A stretch of DNA of 64,000 nt from Xenopus tropicalis (lineage: Eukaryota > Chordata > Amphibia > Anura > Pipidae). The stretch is from positions 68,121,392 through 68,185,391 of the forward strand of contig NC_030684.2 in the NCBI RefSeq assembly GCF_000004195.4, given 5' to 3'. A program made the position numbers and the translations under genes. Positions 1 to 12,652 of this stretch are shown in pieces (the first letter of the stretch is position 1; each line of letters begins with the position of its first letter). Under the pieces are notes generated by a model, which did not search any database, was not told where the DNA came from, and was given only the letters and a program-made list of their open reading frames with translations.

Positions 1-1866
1 TTTTTCATTAAAACATCCATATCTATGAAAAATCTCAGCTGTCAATCATATTTCCCAATCACGATAGCTTTCCATTCAGCACTTCCTAGATGTAACTGCA
101 CTCCTCACATTCCAAGAATAGGATTTGAATTTACATAGGGTCATAAGTCAGTGAAGTGAAATTGGGAAATGTGCTTCATTAGCAATGGCACAGTAAGAGT
201 ATCAAGGGCCCCAAGTAAAAGAAAATATTGTTATTCCAATCATTTTGTCTCCCTACCACAGAGCTACGTGGGCATTTAATTGCCCTGTCTGCTAATACCC
301 TAAAGATTAATTCTTTCAGTTGTTCACCCAAGTCACACATTACCATTAGTGTCTTTGGTCTCAATTACCCCCCCCCCCCCCCCATATATCTGACTTATCC
401 AAGTAAAGTTCAGATCCATCAAAACATTTTCCCCACTGAGGACACAGGTGCAGATTTAAACAAAGCCAATATGCAGCATATTGGGACGAAGGCTCTTGAA
501 AGCACTGCTGACCTATATTTAAACTTGCACCATTTCATATAACAGCAACTACTAAACAATATTCCTTTTTCCGCATGTAATGACTTCTAAGAGAGGGTGA
601 TGACAAGGCTGTATCAGTTTCTGCTGTCAGTTGCTTCCAGTTAAAGGCATATATCTTTGAGATGATGTTAAAATACTACTTTTCATTTTACATCTTTTAA
701 ACAGATCCCTGAGAGACAATGGGTGGAGTTTAAATAAATAGCACCCTGGGTGGAGTTTAAACACTAAAACATTAGAGAGGCATAGCATTAGGCAAAAGTG
801 AAGTGCCTAGATTAGGAATGTTCAGAGACAAACGTGAGCTCTAAAAGCAAATGTAATGCCAGAGATCCAGTACCAGCTGTGGGCTGATGTCTATATGAGA
901 ATTATAACTCAACATGGTAATTTTGCCCTGATGCTGCACACAGACTGCTGATACAGATAAATAGTCTGAAATAAATGACAGACATGCAAAATAGGGCCCA
1001 TTTCCCCCTAATCTCAATAAATGTGAAATATTTCTCATTCTAATCAATGGTAATTTCAAACTGCCCTGTCCTTGGCTATGCAATCGTTTTCCAGATCAGA
1101 AGCAGGTGCAGGCTGGCAAAAATGGGGCTTTGTATTAGTGTTACTGAAGAACGCATATTCAGAATGCCTCCGCTAAAGTCGATTTCAGACAAAAATCCTG
1201 CTTTATCTCAGGCAAATATATTGCTTGCCTTCCTGAGATTAAAGAGATTTAGGGCAACCTTTGTTCCTCAAAGTATGAATATAAACCCACTCTATATTTG
1301 GCTCGCAGTTTAGGTCTTAGGGAACAAGTAGGGCGCTATTTAGAAAATACCACAGTCTGTGTTTGGCTTGTACAGGCAGGGCAGCTATGCAACAAGGAGA
1401 CGATATCCACAACTGTGGCCTGTAAGTGTCTGGATGTGCAGTCCTGCAAAGATAATTGTAATGACTGATGGGATCCTTACTTGTTTGCTTTAAACAGGAG
1501 TTTGTAACAGACTCCCAGCTGCAGTTTAGCTGACAGCTAAATAGATAAAGAAGCAAGGCAACTATTTACCTAACAGCTCTGCCTGCAGGGCTTGCCTCTA
1601 GTTCTCTCAGCTATCATATGTTCCTATATAAGGATGCATTTCAGAATGTGCAATAAAAACATATACAAGCACACATTACAGTTTTTTTTATTATCAAATT
1701 TTGATAAATATAAAAAGAAACTGCTAGTGGCAGGAAGTAATTTAAACAAAAGCCTGACATAGGATTCACCTAGACATTTATGATATGCTACAATTTTCAA
1801 ACAAGAACTAAGGATTTTAATAGAAATGTGTTCTACCTATAGTTGAAGCTCTTACTTATTGTTATA

Positions 1867-2195
1867 CAGGTATGGGACCCATTATCCAGAATGCTCGGGA
1901 CCAAGGGTATTCCGGATATGGGGTCTTTCCGTAATTTGGATCTCAGTACCTTAAGTCTACTAAAAAATCAATAAAACATTAATTAAACCCAATAGGATTG
2001 TTTTGCATCCAATAAGGATTAAATTATATCTTAGTTGGGATCAATTAAAAGGTTCTGTTTTATTTCTACATAGAAAAAGGAAATCAGTTTTAAAATTCTG
2101 AATTATTTGATTAAAATGTAGTCTATGGGAGACGGGCTTTCCGTAATTCGGAGCTTTCTGGATAACGGGTTTCCGGATAAGGGGTCTGATACCTG
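1867..2195 (+). mobile_element. TA-flanked MITE, CAGGTATRGGA family, copy 1 (full length)
   Basis: Starts CAGGTATGGGACCCATTATC and ends GGGGTCTGATACCTG, imperfect terminal inverted repeats flanked by TA on both sides. The interior has the family's paired GGAGCTTTCTGGATAACGGG and TTCCGTAATTTGGATC modules. TA duplication and the CAG terminus suggest a Tc1/mariner-type mobilising transposase; this is inference. At least seven copies occur in the window. Confidence 0.8.
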
Positions 2196-2867
2196 TACTT
2201 GTTGTTTTACCAGTTTAGTATAGAATAGTACATTGGAGTGAAAAGGAAGGAAGAAGGAAGGAGGAAGCATGGATCATGCCTATAGGCTTGTACAACAGCT
2301 CTTATAATGAAATACTTCAGTTCTAGCCTGAGTCTATCAGGTCTTTAACTACTTTATTTAATTTATGACTTTTGTTGCTGTTCACCACTTTCCCAGATGC
2401 TTAAGTTTATAGGTTGATTGGGCTGTATATACTGACTGAAACTGAATTTTTTTTTAATGTGAATATTTTTGTATCCCTTGCCAACTATTTAGTGTATTTC
2501 CCGAATTTGCTGGGAAATGAACCATTGCCAATATTTAGAATATGGAAATAACTTGTAATAACAGAGGATGAGACATTAAAAAGAGGCTTCTAAGTACACA
2601 TTTCTCCCAATTTCATTTATCATTAAAATATAATCCATAGAGGGTAGCAGTATTAACAAATGACTTTTCACTTACTTATACTTTAGGACTCTGGGGCATT
2701 AAATGGAATGAAATAAAAAGTAAATATGTACATGTAACAAGTAGATTTGTGAAATGTATCGCAGTATATGTGTTTTTAGGATTGGATACTTGATTTTCCA
2801 GATATACAAATAAAAGTAGACTGTATGTATAGATGTGTAGTACGTAACTAACAATAAGCATAGTCAC

Positions 2868-4311
2868 CATAGGCGGAGGGTGACTTTTTTGTTTGGGGAG
2901 GCTAAAGATGGGCCATACATAGACTGACCTACAGCTAATGTGACACTTAGTGGATTCGCTGCTGGTGTAAAAAATTAACCTCCCAACTACCTCTTGCGGT
3001 TCCCACTGACTTCCAAGGATTCTGTACAAAAGTGCGGAGGGGAGTGCTTTTTTTTACCCTAAAATGCTTAGGATGTAAAAGTATTCATACGTGCACTTCT
3101 GTGAGGGGATCTGCAAATATTTGTGTTTGTGATCAGTTAGCTTAAAGGGGTAGTTCACCTTTAAATTCACTTTTAATATAATGTAGACTGATATTCTGAG
3201 ACAATTTACAATTGGCCCTCTTTTATTTTTAATGGTTTTTCAGTTATTTAGCTTTTTGTTCAGCAGCTCTCCATTTGGTATTTCAGCAGCTATCTGGTTG
3301 CTAGGGTCTTATTTATACAAGAGATGGGAATATGAATAGTTAAGGGGTCTACATGGAAATATAAGTAATAAAAAATTATAATAATAATAATAAAATTGTA
3401 GCCTCACAGATCAATATTTTTTGGCCCCCATTTGAAATCTGGAAAGAGGCAGAAGAGAAAGGCAAAATATTCAAAAAAATTAATTAGGAAGACCAATTGC
3501 AAAGTTGCTAGGAATAGGCCATTTTATAACATACTAAAAGTTAACTTAAACGTGAACCACACCTTTAGATGTGTTTACGTTAGTTTTATAGCAAGAAAGG
3601 CAATGGGTACTGACACCCCAGGCACATTATATACAGTGAGACACAGTCTGTATTTTCAAAACCAGCACATTATATGCAGTGAGAAGCAGTGGGTACTGAC
3701 GGCAGATATTCAGGCCCTGGCACTATAACGGATATACAACATTGGCTCCACTGTAACTAACTAGTAATGAACAAAACAATGACAAAAATTTAGAAAAAAA
3801 ATAGTAAGTGCAAAAAACAACAAAAAATATATAAACACACAATGAGCTTTTTCAGGGGGAAAGAGTTAACTTACCATCCATCTATTAGGGTAGGTGATAG
3901 ATTATAAATTATTATAGATGTCAGGTCAGGCAAAAAACAATTTAATGTCAGCTAGTGATTCAGCCTTTAGAACTGTATAGTGCCTGTGGGAGTGGGATGA
4001 AATCTGCAGCAAAAGTTGAGAGTTGGTTCTTAGGTAAAGTTTACAGCCTGCAGATTCTTCTTTTTAGTCTTCATTTCTGCACTGCCTTCAGTTTGTAATA
4101 TCTCCCGAGCCCTGACTGGTCAATTTTACTGTCTGTCAAGAAAGCTGTGCTCTGATTGGAGAATCCACAAGAAGAAAGATCCAATGAATAGATTTCCAGG
4201 ACAGTGCAGAAACGGAGTAAGAAACTGAGTTTTTTGTTTTGTTTTTTTTAATGTGCCAAGCAGGTTTGGGGAGGCTTAGCCTCCCCTAGCCTTATTGAAA
4301 ATTTGCCTATG
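2868..4311. mobile_element. hAT-like non-autonomous element, interrupted by a T2 MITE
   Basis: The ends are CATAGGCGGAGGG at 2868 and, on the reverse strand, CATAGGCAAATTT at 4311. Both are followed within 40 bp by a GGGGAGGCTAA module. It is flanked by 8-bp direct repeats differing at one base: ATAGTCAC (2860-2867) and ATTGTCAC (4312-4319). Eight-base duplications and CA..GGCGGA-type ends are typical of hAT. The interior has no transposase frame. Within it, two related copies of a GCACATTATAT-CAGTGAGA unit lie at about 3620 and 3665. Confidence 0.65.
3142..3567 (+). mobile_element. T2/Kolobok-type MITE, family B, copy 1
   Basis: Starts TTAAAGGGGTAGTTCACCTT and ends GGTGAACCACACCTTTAG, an inverted pair of about 18 bp. 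TTAA at the left and TTAAAGG termini are the signature of the T2 superfamily in Xenopus. It sits inside the hAT-like element 2868-4311 and so is the younger insertion. Confidence 0.75.
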
Positions 4312-4492
4312 ATTGTCACGGTTAATTGGACTTCATATGTGTAGATTTATTATTGCTCAGAGAAAAGATGGTTTGAGGTGAGGTAAAGAGACATTTAAGT
4401 ACAATATATGGGAAATAGCGTTAAACTTGTAAGAATACATTTATTTAGTATATATCTGTTACAGAGGGGCATTTAATGCTTTAAGATCTTTC

Positions 4493-5030
4493 TTAAAGGG
4501 GATCTAAAGGCAAAAAATAAGAGTCTACTTTTAGGTTCTCCATTTAAAAAGAAAACAAGCTTCATTATACTTTCATTAAAAGAGAGCTAGAGCCTAACTC
4601 AAGAATAAGTCAGAAATGTTGTACATTATGGGGCAGATTTATCAAAACACGACTTGGAATCCCGAATGGGAAAAATTCAGATTGGAAACGAAAATTTCCG
4701 AAGATCGCAAATATCACGAAAATGCTTCCGAAAAAATCGTATTTGTCACGATAATATCGTATTGGCGATCCGAAAGTCACGAAATTTTCATACCGAACGA
4801 TTGTAAACAGCGGCAAAACCGATCCGATTTTTTCACGCTAAAAATAAGAAAAAATCGCTCAAGGTACGGAAAAGTCGCGCAAGGTACGAAAAAGGAAATA
4901 CGACTGGACCGATCGAGGGAATAGTCAGAACGTTCATGGATAAGTAAATGTGCCCCTATGTTTTGGGCTTCTATACCAGCCCAACCCTTTAGCAGGGAAG
5001 ATCTGTGCCCCAAAGATGCCTTATAACACT
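4493..5030 (-). mobile_element. T2/Kolobok-type MITE (GGAGAACTAAA family), split by another repeat
   Basis: The left terminus TTAAAGGGGATCTAAAGG at 4493 and the module GCTTCTATACCAGCCCAA to GTGCCCCAAAGATGCC at 4970-5020 match, in reverse, the right portion of the intact copy at 22274-22777. The block 4630-4956 is a foreign insertion. The far end is too diverged to place. Confidence 0.55.
4630..4956. mobile_element. GGGGCAGATTTAT-type MITE
   Basis: The left end GGGGCAGATTTATCAA and the reverse-strand right end GGGGCACATTTACTTATCC are inverted repeats. The interior is rich in CGAAA/TTTCG words (for example TTCCGAAAAAATCGTATTTG), unusual in this AT-rich intron. Short TATG words flank both sides. 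Superfamily unknown. Confidence 0.6.
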
Positions 5031-7059
5031 CACCAGCACACCATGGCCTTGCCACGTATGTTCCACCTAGTATTTAATGAGGGATCTACACCCTCCACTG
5101 TAATCCAAAATATTGGCACGACAGGGCTGTTTAAGCGGAATAAAGTTAAGTGCAAACCATGTAATGTTTTGGGTTGATTGTTGCTGCTATTGCGATGTTG
5201 AGACTTTAGGCTGGTGCAGTAAGTTCAGTATATAAAATATTTAATACAAAACATTTTTAGCCATATTCATGGCTCATGGTTTCTCACTAATGCTAACCTC
5301 ATTGAAAAATGTTGCTTCCTTTTCTGTTTAATCATACATTATTTATATCATTCCCTATCCCAGTGGAGCTTATAATATAAGGTCCCTATTACAGTCATAC
5401 AACCCACACACTAAGGTTACTTTTATCAAAAGCAAGTAAAGCTTTTTGTATGTTTGAGGAACCAGAGAGGAAACTGACACAGGTACATAGAAAACATACA
5501 ACATTATGGCCCAACCGAACTCAGGGCCACAGTGCTGCAAAGCAGCAATTCTTTCCACTGAACATCTGTTAACAAGTCAACCAATGCTACCGTGTTTGCC
5601 ACAGCACTTTAGAAATAGCAGAATGGCATAGAAGGTTGGAGGGCACATCTCACTCCACTTTCTTTCCAGCAATCTTTTCCAGGAGCACTTGCAGTTGGAG
5701 CTGATCTAGGATCAAGTTGGATTTTGTTGCCCTGGCTCCTATTCATTGATCACCTCTGTGGTGCCTTGGACAGGATGGGGCCAGAAATGATCGCTGACAA
5801 TCTTCTGCATTTGGTGCACAAGGATGGGGGAATGGGAGCCATTTTTTGGAGCCTTGGTAATGCAGTTGGGGAGAGTTGCCACTATTGTTTAAAAATGGGT
5901 TTATCTTGCCTTGAAAGTAATTTGCAATTGGCTCAAAGGCAGTGGTAATGAATGTTATTTTGTGCATTGTACTGCCACAGTGAAATGAGGAAGGTAATGC
6001 ATGCAGAGAGTGATATTAAATCCAACCATGTAAAACCCATATTAGCACATGTAGTTTGCAATCCTCCAATACAGGGGACTGAGAGAATGAGTTTATCTTA
6101 CTTCATCTTAAATCCCTCAGCCCCAAAGCTATCCATGACATCTGTTTAGAATACTAAAATCTTTTTTTCTTGTGTGTATGATGGAAGCAAAACCAGGTAT
6201 TTCAAGTATGCTACACTGTAATTATTACATTCTTTAGACAAGGTCTATCAATCAGCTCCACAGCACCACAAGCATTACTGAAAGATAAGCCATCCTTAGA
6301 GAAAGGAGAGGGTCCGTGAACAGAAATCAGTCATCAGACTGTATTATAAAATTATACAAACCCCACATTGTAAGCTTTCTGAAAGAAAACAATGGGCCGG
6401 GTTGGCTGTAAGCTTTATCTTGACAAGCCCTGAGCACAAGCCACCTGGTCCACTTACACTGGATATAGTCCTCTACGTGTCGGAATGCTTCCTTGTTTTC
6501 CATTTTTTATCTCCTATAATTTGTGGATGGAAATGTTTATCACGTTAATCAATGAGTGAGACGACAGATGACTTGTTGTTAAGTACCTAATACTGTCTTG
6601 TTAATTTGTAAGGAACTCGGCTTCTTTTTCTTATTTATCCAAAAACTTGAAATAATGTGAAATAATCTCTCTTGGCAAAATCTTTGTTAAATAATATTTT
6701 GTATTGTAATTCATAATGTCAAAATATTAAATTATAAGCTTCAAAATAATGAGCACAAGGCAATAATGCTAAACTACAGAAGTTCAATAACAGCCCTTTG
6801 CTTATTCCTATATATTAGTCTCTGCTATGACACATTTCTGTAAGCAGCAAACGGAAAGGCAAATTGACACTTCAGATTCATTTTAATGGACGTAACAAGC
6901 GACCAAATTGCTAAAATTTTCAATCTTACTTGATAACATTCATAAATATTTATTTCACTGTTTCCTTGCTATGCAGAACTGTGTTCAACATTAGCCATTA
7001 AATAAAATACCAGATGCAGCTTCCTGTTTAGTGGCACAGGAACTGTAAAGCAAAATAAT

Positions 7060-9226
7060 GTAATGTAACATAGTAACATAGTAAGTTGGGTTGAAAAAAG
7101 ACATACGTCCATCAAGTTCAACCATAATGCCTATATATAACCTGCCTAACTACTAGTTGATCCAGAGGAAGGCAAAAAACCCCATCTGAAGCCTCTCTAA
7201 TTTGCCCCAGAGGGGAAAAAATTCCTTCCTGACTCCAAGATGGCAATCGGACCAGTCCCTGGATCAACTAGTACTAAGAGCTATCTCCCATAACCCTGTA
7301 TTCCCTCACTTGCTAAGAATCTATCCAGCCCCTTCTTAAAGTTATATAATGTATCAGCCAGTACGACTGATTCGGGGAGGGAATTCCAGAACCTCACAGC
7401 TCTCACTGTAAAATATCCTTTCCGAATGTTTAAATGGAACCTCCCTTCTTCTAAACGGAGTGGGTGCCCTCGTGTCCGTTGGAAGGACCTACTGGTAAAT
7501 AAAACATTAGAAAGGTTATTATATGATCCCTTTATATATTTATACATAGTTATCATGTCACCTCTTAAGCGCCTCTTCTCCAGTGTAAACAGACCCAACT
7601 TGGCCAGTCTTTCTTCATAACCGAGACTTTCCATACCCTTTACCAGCTTAGTTGCCCTTCTCTGGACCCTCTCTAACTCAGTAATGTCCCGTTTGAGCAC
7701 TGGAGACCAAAACTGAACAGCATATTCTAGATGGGGCCTTACCAGTGCTCTGTAAAGGGGAAGAATAACCCCCTCCTCCCGTGAATCTATACCCCTTTTA
7801 ATACAGCTCAAAACCTTGTTTGCCCTTGCAGCTGCTGCCTGGTATTGCTTGCTACAGCCAAGTTTATTATCTACAAGGACTCCAAGGTCCTTCTCCATTA
7901 TGGATTTGCCTAGTGCAGTCCCATTAAGGGTATAAGTGGCTGCATATTTTTACATCCCAGGTGTATGACCTTACATATATCCACATTAAATCTCATCTGC
8001 CACTTAGCTGCCCAGATTGCCAGTTGGTCAAGATCCTGCTGCAGGGATGTCACATCCTGGATAGAATTGACTGGTCTGCAGAGTTTTGTGTCATCTGCAA
8101 ACACGGATACATTACTCATAATACCCTCCCCTAAGTCATTTATGAACAAATTAAACAAAAGTGGACCCAGTACAGAACCCTGAGGGACCCCACTGAGGAC
8201 CTTATTCCAAGTAGAGAATGTACCATTAACAACCACCCTCTGTACCCGATCCTGTAGCCAGTTTTCTATCCATGTGCAAACGACTTCACTAAGACCAATA
8301 GACCTTAGCTTAGAAAGCAGTCGTTTGTGGGGAACGGTATCAAATGCTTTGGCAAAATCCAAATAGATTATATCTACTGCCCACTGTCCAGCTTCTTACT
8401 TACCTCATCATAAAAAGCAATTAAATTGGTCTGACATGACCTGTCCTTCATAAAGCCATGCTGATTACTGCTCATAACGGCATTCTCCACTACATAATTT
8501 TGAATGTGATCCCTTAACAAGCCTTCAAATAACTTGCCCACCACGGATGTCAAACTTACAGGCCTATAATTGCCAGGCTGAGATCTTACTCCCTTTTTAA
8601 ATATGGGAATGACATTCGCCTTCTTCCAATCCCTAGGTACCATACCTGATGAAAGAGAGTCTGAGAATATCAGAAACAAGGGCCACTGCAATTCTGCCCC
8701 TAGCTCTCTCAGTACCCGAGGGTGTATTCCATCTGGCCCAGGTGCCTTGTTTACATTTATCATGTATAACCCTTTAAGCACCATATCCTGTGCCAACCAC
8801 TGTGTAGTTGGAGCTGAGGCAACAGTGCAGCTATTGGGTGGGACTTGGCCCACTGGCTCCTCTACTGTATACACAGAAGAAAAGAACTGGTTAAGCACAT
8901 CTGCCTTTTCTGTATCCGCTGTAACCATATTGTTATTATAACTCAATGGGGCCACACCCTCAACCTGCATCTTTTTACTATTAATATACTTAAAAAACTT
9001 TTTGGGGTTAGTCTTGGCCTCGGCCGCGATGCGCTCCTCATTTTCTATCTTTGCCTTCCGGATTGCTGTTTTACAACACTTGTTATAGTGTTTATAATCA
9101 TTAAACGCATCTACTGTCCCCTCTGACTTATATTTCTTAAAAGCTTTCCTTTTTCTCCCTATTAACTTCTTTACCTCAGAGTTAAGCCACATAGGGTGAT
9201 TCTTAACACTTCTACTTTTTCTTTTT
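7060..9226 (-). mobile_element. CR1-clade LINE, 5'-truncated
   Basis: The minus strand carries the C-terminal part of a CR1-type ORF2 from the region just before the reverse transcriptase through the thumb and C-terminal domain, then a short 3' UTR. It ends in CR1-like short tandem repeats (TTACTATG units at 7060-7090). The 5' break is at about 9226, just upstream of codons reading HPMWLNSEVKK. The endonuclease and ORF1 are absent, as is usual for dead-on-arrival copies. Confidence 0.9.
7281..9192 (-). pseudogene. CR1 reverse transcriptase, inactive (two frame breaks)
   Basis: Three minus-strand reading blocks in different frames belong to one former protein. The block 9192-8374 starts the RT domain (NKAPGPDGIHPRVL, then NYRPVSLTSVVGKLFEGLL). 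The block 8362-7910 holds LDFAKAFDTVPH, GVPQGSVLGPLLFNLFIND and the catalytic FADDTKL box (about residue 88 of the block). The block 7898-7281 holds the C-terminal region with the VLPLYRALVRPHLEYAVQFWSP-like and FWNSLPESVV motifs. One small deletion near 8362-8374 and another near 7898-7920 shift the frame, so no active enzyme can be made. Reverse transcription of LINE RNA at the target is the known role of the family. Confidence 0.9.
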
Positions 9227-9463
9227 CTAACAATATATTAGGGAGTATATACTGGTTTGTAAATACATGTTTGCAAATGTTAATTGACTTATTGCAAACT
9301 CACTCCCATGTCAAAATCTAGCCCCAAAAATTCCATGTGCACACATCTTAATCCAAGTAAAAGAATGGCATTGTGATTCCCAATCACAGTATTACAAAGT
9401 GAAACTTAAAACTGAAATACTTCATTTCATCACTCAGACTCATGTATGCTAATTTCAGTATAC

Positions 9464-9749
9464 AGGTATAGGATCAGATATCGAAAAACCCGTTATCCAG
9501 AAAGATCCGAATTACGGAAAGGCCCTCTCCCATAGACTCCATTATAATCAAATAATTCAAATTCTTAAATATAATTTTCCTTTTTCTCTTAACTAAGATT
9601 TAATTGATCTTTATTTGTGGCAAAAAATCCTATTGGGTTTATTTCATGTTTGAATAATTTTTTTGTAGACTTCAAGTATAGAGATCCAATTTGCGGTTAT
9701 CCGGAAAGCTCCAGGTCCTAGGCTTTCTGGATTATGGGTCCCATACCTG
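9464..9749 (-). mobile_element. TA-flanked MITE, CAGGTATRGGA family, copy 2
   Basis: Same family as 1867-2195 in the opposite orientation. It runs from CAGGTATAGGATCAG to GGTCCCATACCTG with TA at both edges (9462-9463 and 9750-9751). Full length with moderate divergence. Confidence 0.8.
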
Positions 9750-10229
9750 TACAACTTTTTAAGTATATTACTATAGAACTTGCGTAGGTTACAAGGTGGT
9801 GGAGGTGGTAGCATAATTAGATCACAGAATTTGAATACACTGCAAAAATACATAATAGTGTGAGCCATACTGTTGAGCAAGAAAAGCAGCTAGAAAAGGT
9901 GTTGAGGCTGCAACCATGCTTTTTCAGCTTTACTCACATACCAACCTAGGCATCCTAGGAGCCCAGAAAGTAGCATCAAACTTGAAGTAAAAAAAAAATT
10001 TATAATAACAATTAAGCATAGAAATTGGGGGATCTCCAGGTGGGCTTGGTAGCAAAGGGTTAGGCTCCCAGGAAATGTAGTGTTAGGGACCTCCATCCTA
10101 GCGTGTGCTAATGCCACACCTCGACAGAAAATGGTTGAATATATATATTTATATATATAAAACAGTCCACACGACAGCACCACACTCCAAAATCCGCTGC
10201 TCTGCAGCTGCCCCTGTGCACGGCATATC

Positions 10230-10375
10230 ATATAAATATCAAAATAAAACAGCCAGCACCAAGGGTCTTTGTGTTTCAAAAAATCTCTTGTGTATTATAA
10301 TTGCATGTACAACCGAAACGTCGGTTGTACATGCAATTATAATACACAAGAGCTGTTTTATTTTGATATTTATAT
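10230..10375. repeat. Large hairpin: two nested inverted repeats around a GAAACGTC word
   Basis: The inner arms 10285-10316 and 10321-10352 are perfect 32-bp inverted copies separated by four bases (AACG). The outer arms 10230-10252 and 10353-10375 are a further perfect 23 bp. Between the left inner and outer arms sits a 32-bp stretch (10253-10284) with no partner. The centre reads CCGAAACGTCGG; GAAACGTC is the 3' part of the minimal hammerhead core seen in Penelope-like elements, but the CTGATGA box is absent. Confidence 0.75.
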
Positions 10376-11979
10376 ATATATATATATATTTTTTTTTTTT
10401 AGCTTGCCATAGCATCAAAAATTTTACTCAAAACAAAATCTACTCAGAGTAGATGCTTCTGCAGAACCAAGAAGTTCTTGCTTGTTTGGAAATAATTCTT
10501 TGAAGGCTTTAATGTTTCCTACTACAGCTCATTTACTAAAAGACCAGTGCAAGCTATCACTTCAAGCAGCATAATATATCACAAAGAGAAACAGTTGTGT
10601 TGTTTAAAGCTTTTGTAAGAGCAATAAACAGTCATCGGAGGTTACACAGGTCAGACACAAGAATATCATGAACAAATCAAGTGATGTGGGAAAATGTAAT
10701 GCACAATCTTCTGCTCTGTGATAATACCTTGATTAATTGTTTGCATTAGATTGTATCCAGTATTTATTTAAATATGAACATGGAACTTCTTTATAATGAC
10801 ATCCCTATTAATCTGTCTTTTTTTGGGGAAGGGTTGCAGATTGCAGAGAGCTTGTCCCATATCTAGGATTGCTCAATAATGTGTTACAGATGGGGCACAA
10901 TAAGTATACAATGCAAAAAGGGTTTTCCTCACTCTGCTGTAGTAAGAGAATAATGAATTCATTATCATATACAACCCACTAACATATGTTTATAGTAAGT
11001 TGCAAGCTTTTAGAATTTACAACTATGTTTAAATCATTAAAATGTACCCTGTCCACAATGTTTTACTGGGTCATAACAACTTGGACTCCAAAGTTCAACT
11101 TGATACAGCAGAAGATAAATTAAACCTTTAAGACTTTAAAAGTGCATCTGAAAACATTTTGAGATGCATGTTATTTGTAACTGTGCCACTCAATCCTGAA
11201 GGTACTCAGAAACATGTACATCCAATGCTACAATCTGCAGGAGGAAATAGAAAATTATACCTGAAAGTTGCAATATACAAATTGATGTTAGCATCCATGA
11301 GATCTTGGAGGAAGCTGCCATGACAGTTCTTTGTATGTACACCTCCGCTTGAGTTCTGGCTGGGTCCATAGTTACTCAATTTGCTTGAATAATATATTGA
11401 GGTGCAAGTACTTTAGCCTCATTTGTCAGTTTGTATAACACAGGGTTGCTGAGCCAAAGCACTGGGACAACCTCAAACACTAAAGTCTAAACTGGTAAGC
11501 TGCTATTTATAATTCATGTTGAAGCACTTGGAAAGACAGGCTTAAATTAAAATATGAAAAGTAGTTGTTAGTAGTTCGATAACAATGAATACTATTGTTT
11601 ACTATTGCCTATTGTTTTAATCATGAAAAATGTATGGCTCTTTGACTATAGAGGCAACCAATTGTATGTTTCCTTGGTGATTACCACAGTCTACTACTTA
11701 TTTTAAGATGGAGTCTTACCTCTTCTGTGGAATCAATGTATTCACAATTGTTAACTAATTCATAAAAAAAAACATTGTGTTGTCCTTTTGAGCTTTCAGC
11801 GCAAAATTGATTGTACACTTTCACCGACAACCAAATCAAGTTTCAGACCTACTAAAGTTAGTCAGCAAATTTTGACCACTGTAAAGCTGAAAGAATGATG
11901 TTATTTTAAAAATAATTCTGCCTAGGACAAATTATAGGAATGGCATGGACAGAATTTATTAAAAAGTGTCAGTATTTGT

Positions 11980-12576
11980 TTAAAGGGGCATTTTTTAACA
12001 TTGGTTCAATGAATAGGGCTGACAATTAACGTTTGTCTATTGTTTTAATTAAGAAATATCTATTTTTTTTTTTTTTTTATTTCTGGCACTAAACAAGAAA
12101 ATTAAACCACTTTGGCACTTCCTTCACTTCCTGGTCCTGCAGAGCAAAAGAATGTTGATAAAACAAATTACCTGTCCATTAAGAAGTCCTCTGATAATGA
12201 GCTGCTCAAAGGCTGCTGCTTAGAGAAGGGAGGGGTTTGTTTGTATGTTTAAAGGTAGATAAAGAACGCTAAACAAATTGCCCTGTTTGTAAAGTGAAGA
12301 GGGAGGATGTCCAGTGAAAACCTTTAGGCTAATGCCACATGGGGCTAATTCTGGGCCTGCAGATTAACGCAAACCAGGAATCAACCCCTACACTACCATG
12401 AGGTGGAATCTGCTTAATGTGCCCACAACTGTGCCAACGCAATGGCTCCAGGTATAGGCACAGGAAAAAGGCTGATGCCAGCGTAGGCAAGATGTAGGCA
12501 GAATGTGTTTAAACACAAGTCCTGTTTATTGGTCTCATTTCACCATAGGTGTTTTTAGGTTATACTGTCCCTTTAA
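11980..12576. mobile_element. Probable T2/Kolobok-type MITE containing a second repeat
   Basis: TTAAAGGGGCATTTTTTAAC begins it and TTATACTGTCCCTTTAA ends it, both at TTAA. Termini match only over about 9 bp, so the pairing is moderate. A GGCTAATGCCACAYGGGG-type repeat (12327-12490) lies inside. Confidence 0.45.
12327..12490 (+). repeat. GGCTAATGCCACAYGGGG-type repeat, copy 1
   Basis: Starts AGGCTAATGCCACATGGGG, continues CTGGGCCTGCAGATTAACGC and ends near GGCTGATGCCAGCG. The first 45 bp match the reverse strand of 29555-29707 closely. The GGCTAATGCC end is also shared with 63271-63586. Confidence 0.55.
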
Positions 12577-12627
12577 TTAACATAATACTATATGACGTTT
12601 TATAAATGTCTTGAGATTATTAGATTT

Positions 12628-12652
12628 TATATATATATATATATATATATAC
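12628..12652. repeat. (TA)n microsatellite
   Basis: About 12 TA units followed by an ACAGTATATATA degenerate end. Confidence 0.95.

Noticed and set aside
2676..3029. 117-codon minus-strand open frame as the missing GPC3 exon 8
   Set aside because: It has no acceptor in the right phase, no acidic segment followed by a GPI-type tail, and overlaps the end of the hAT-like element.
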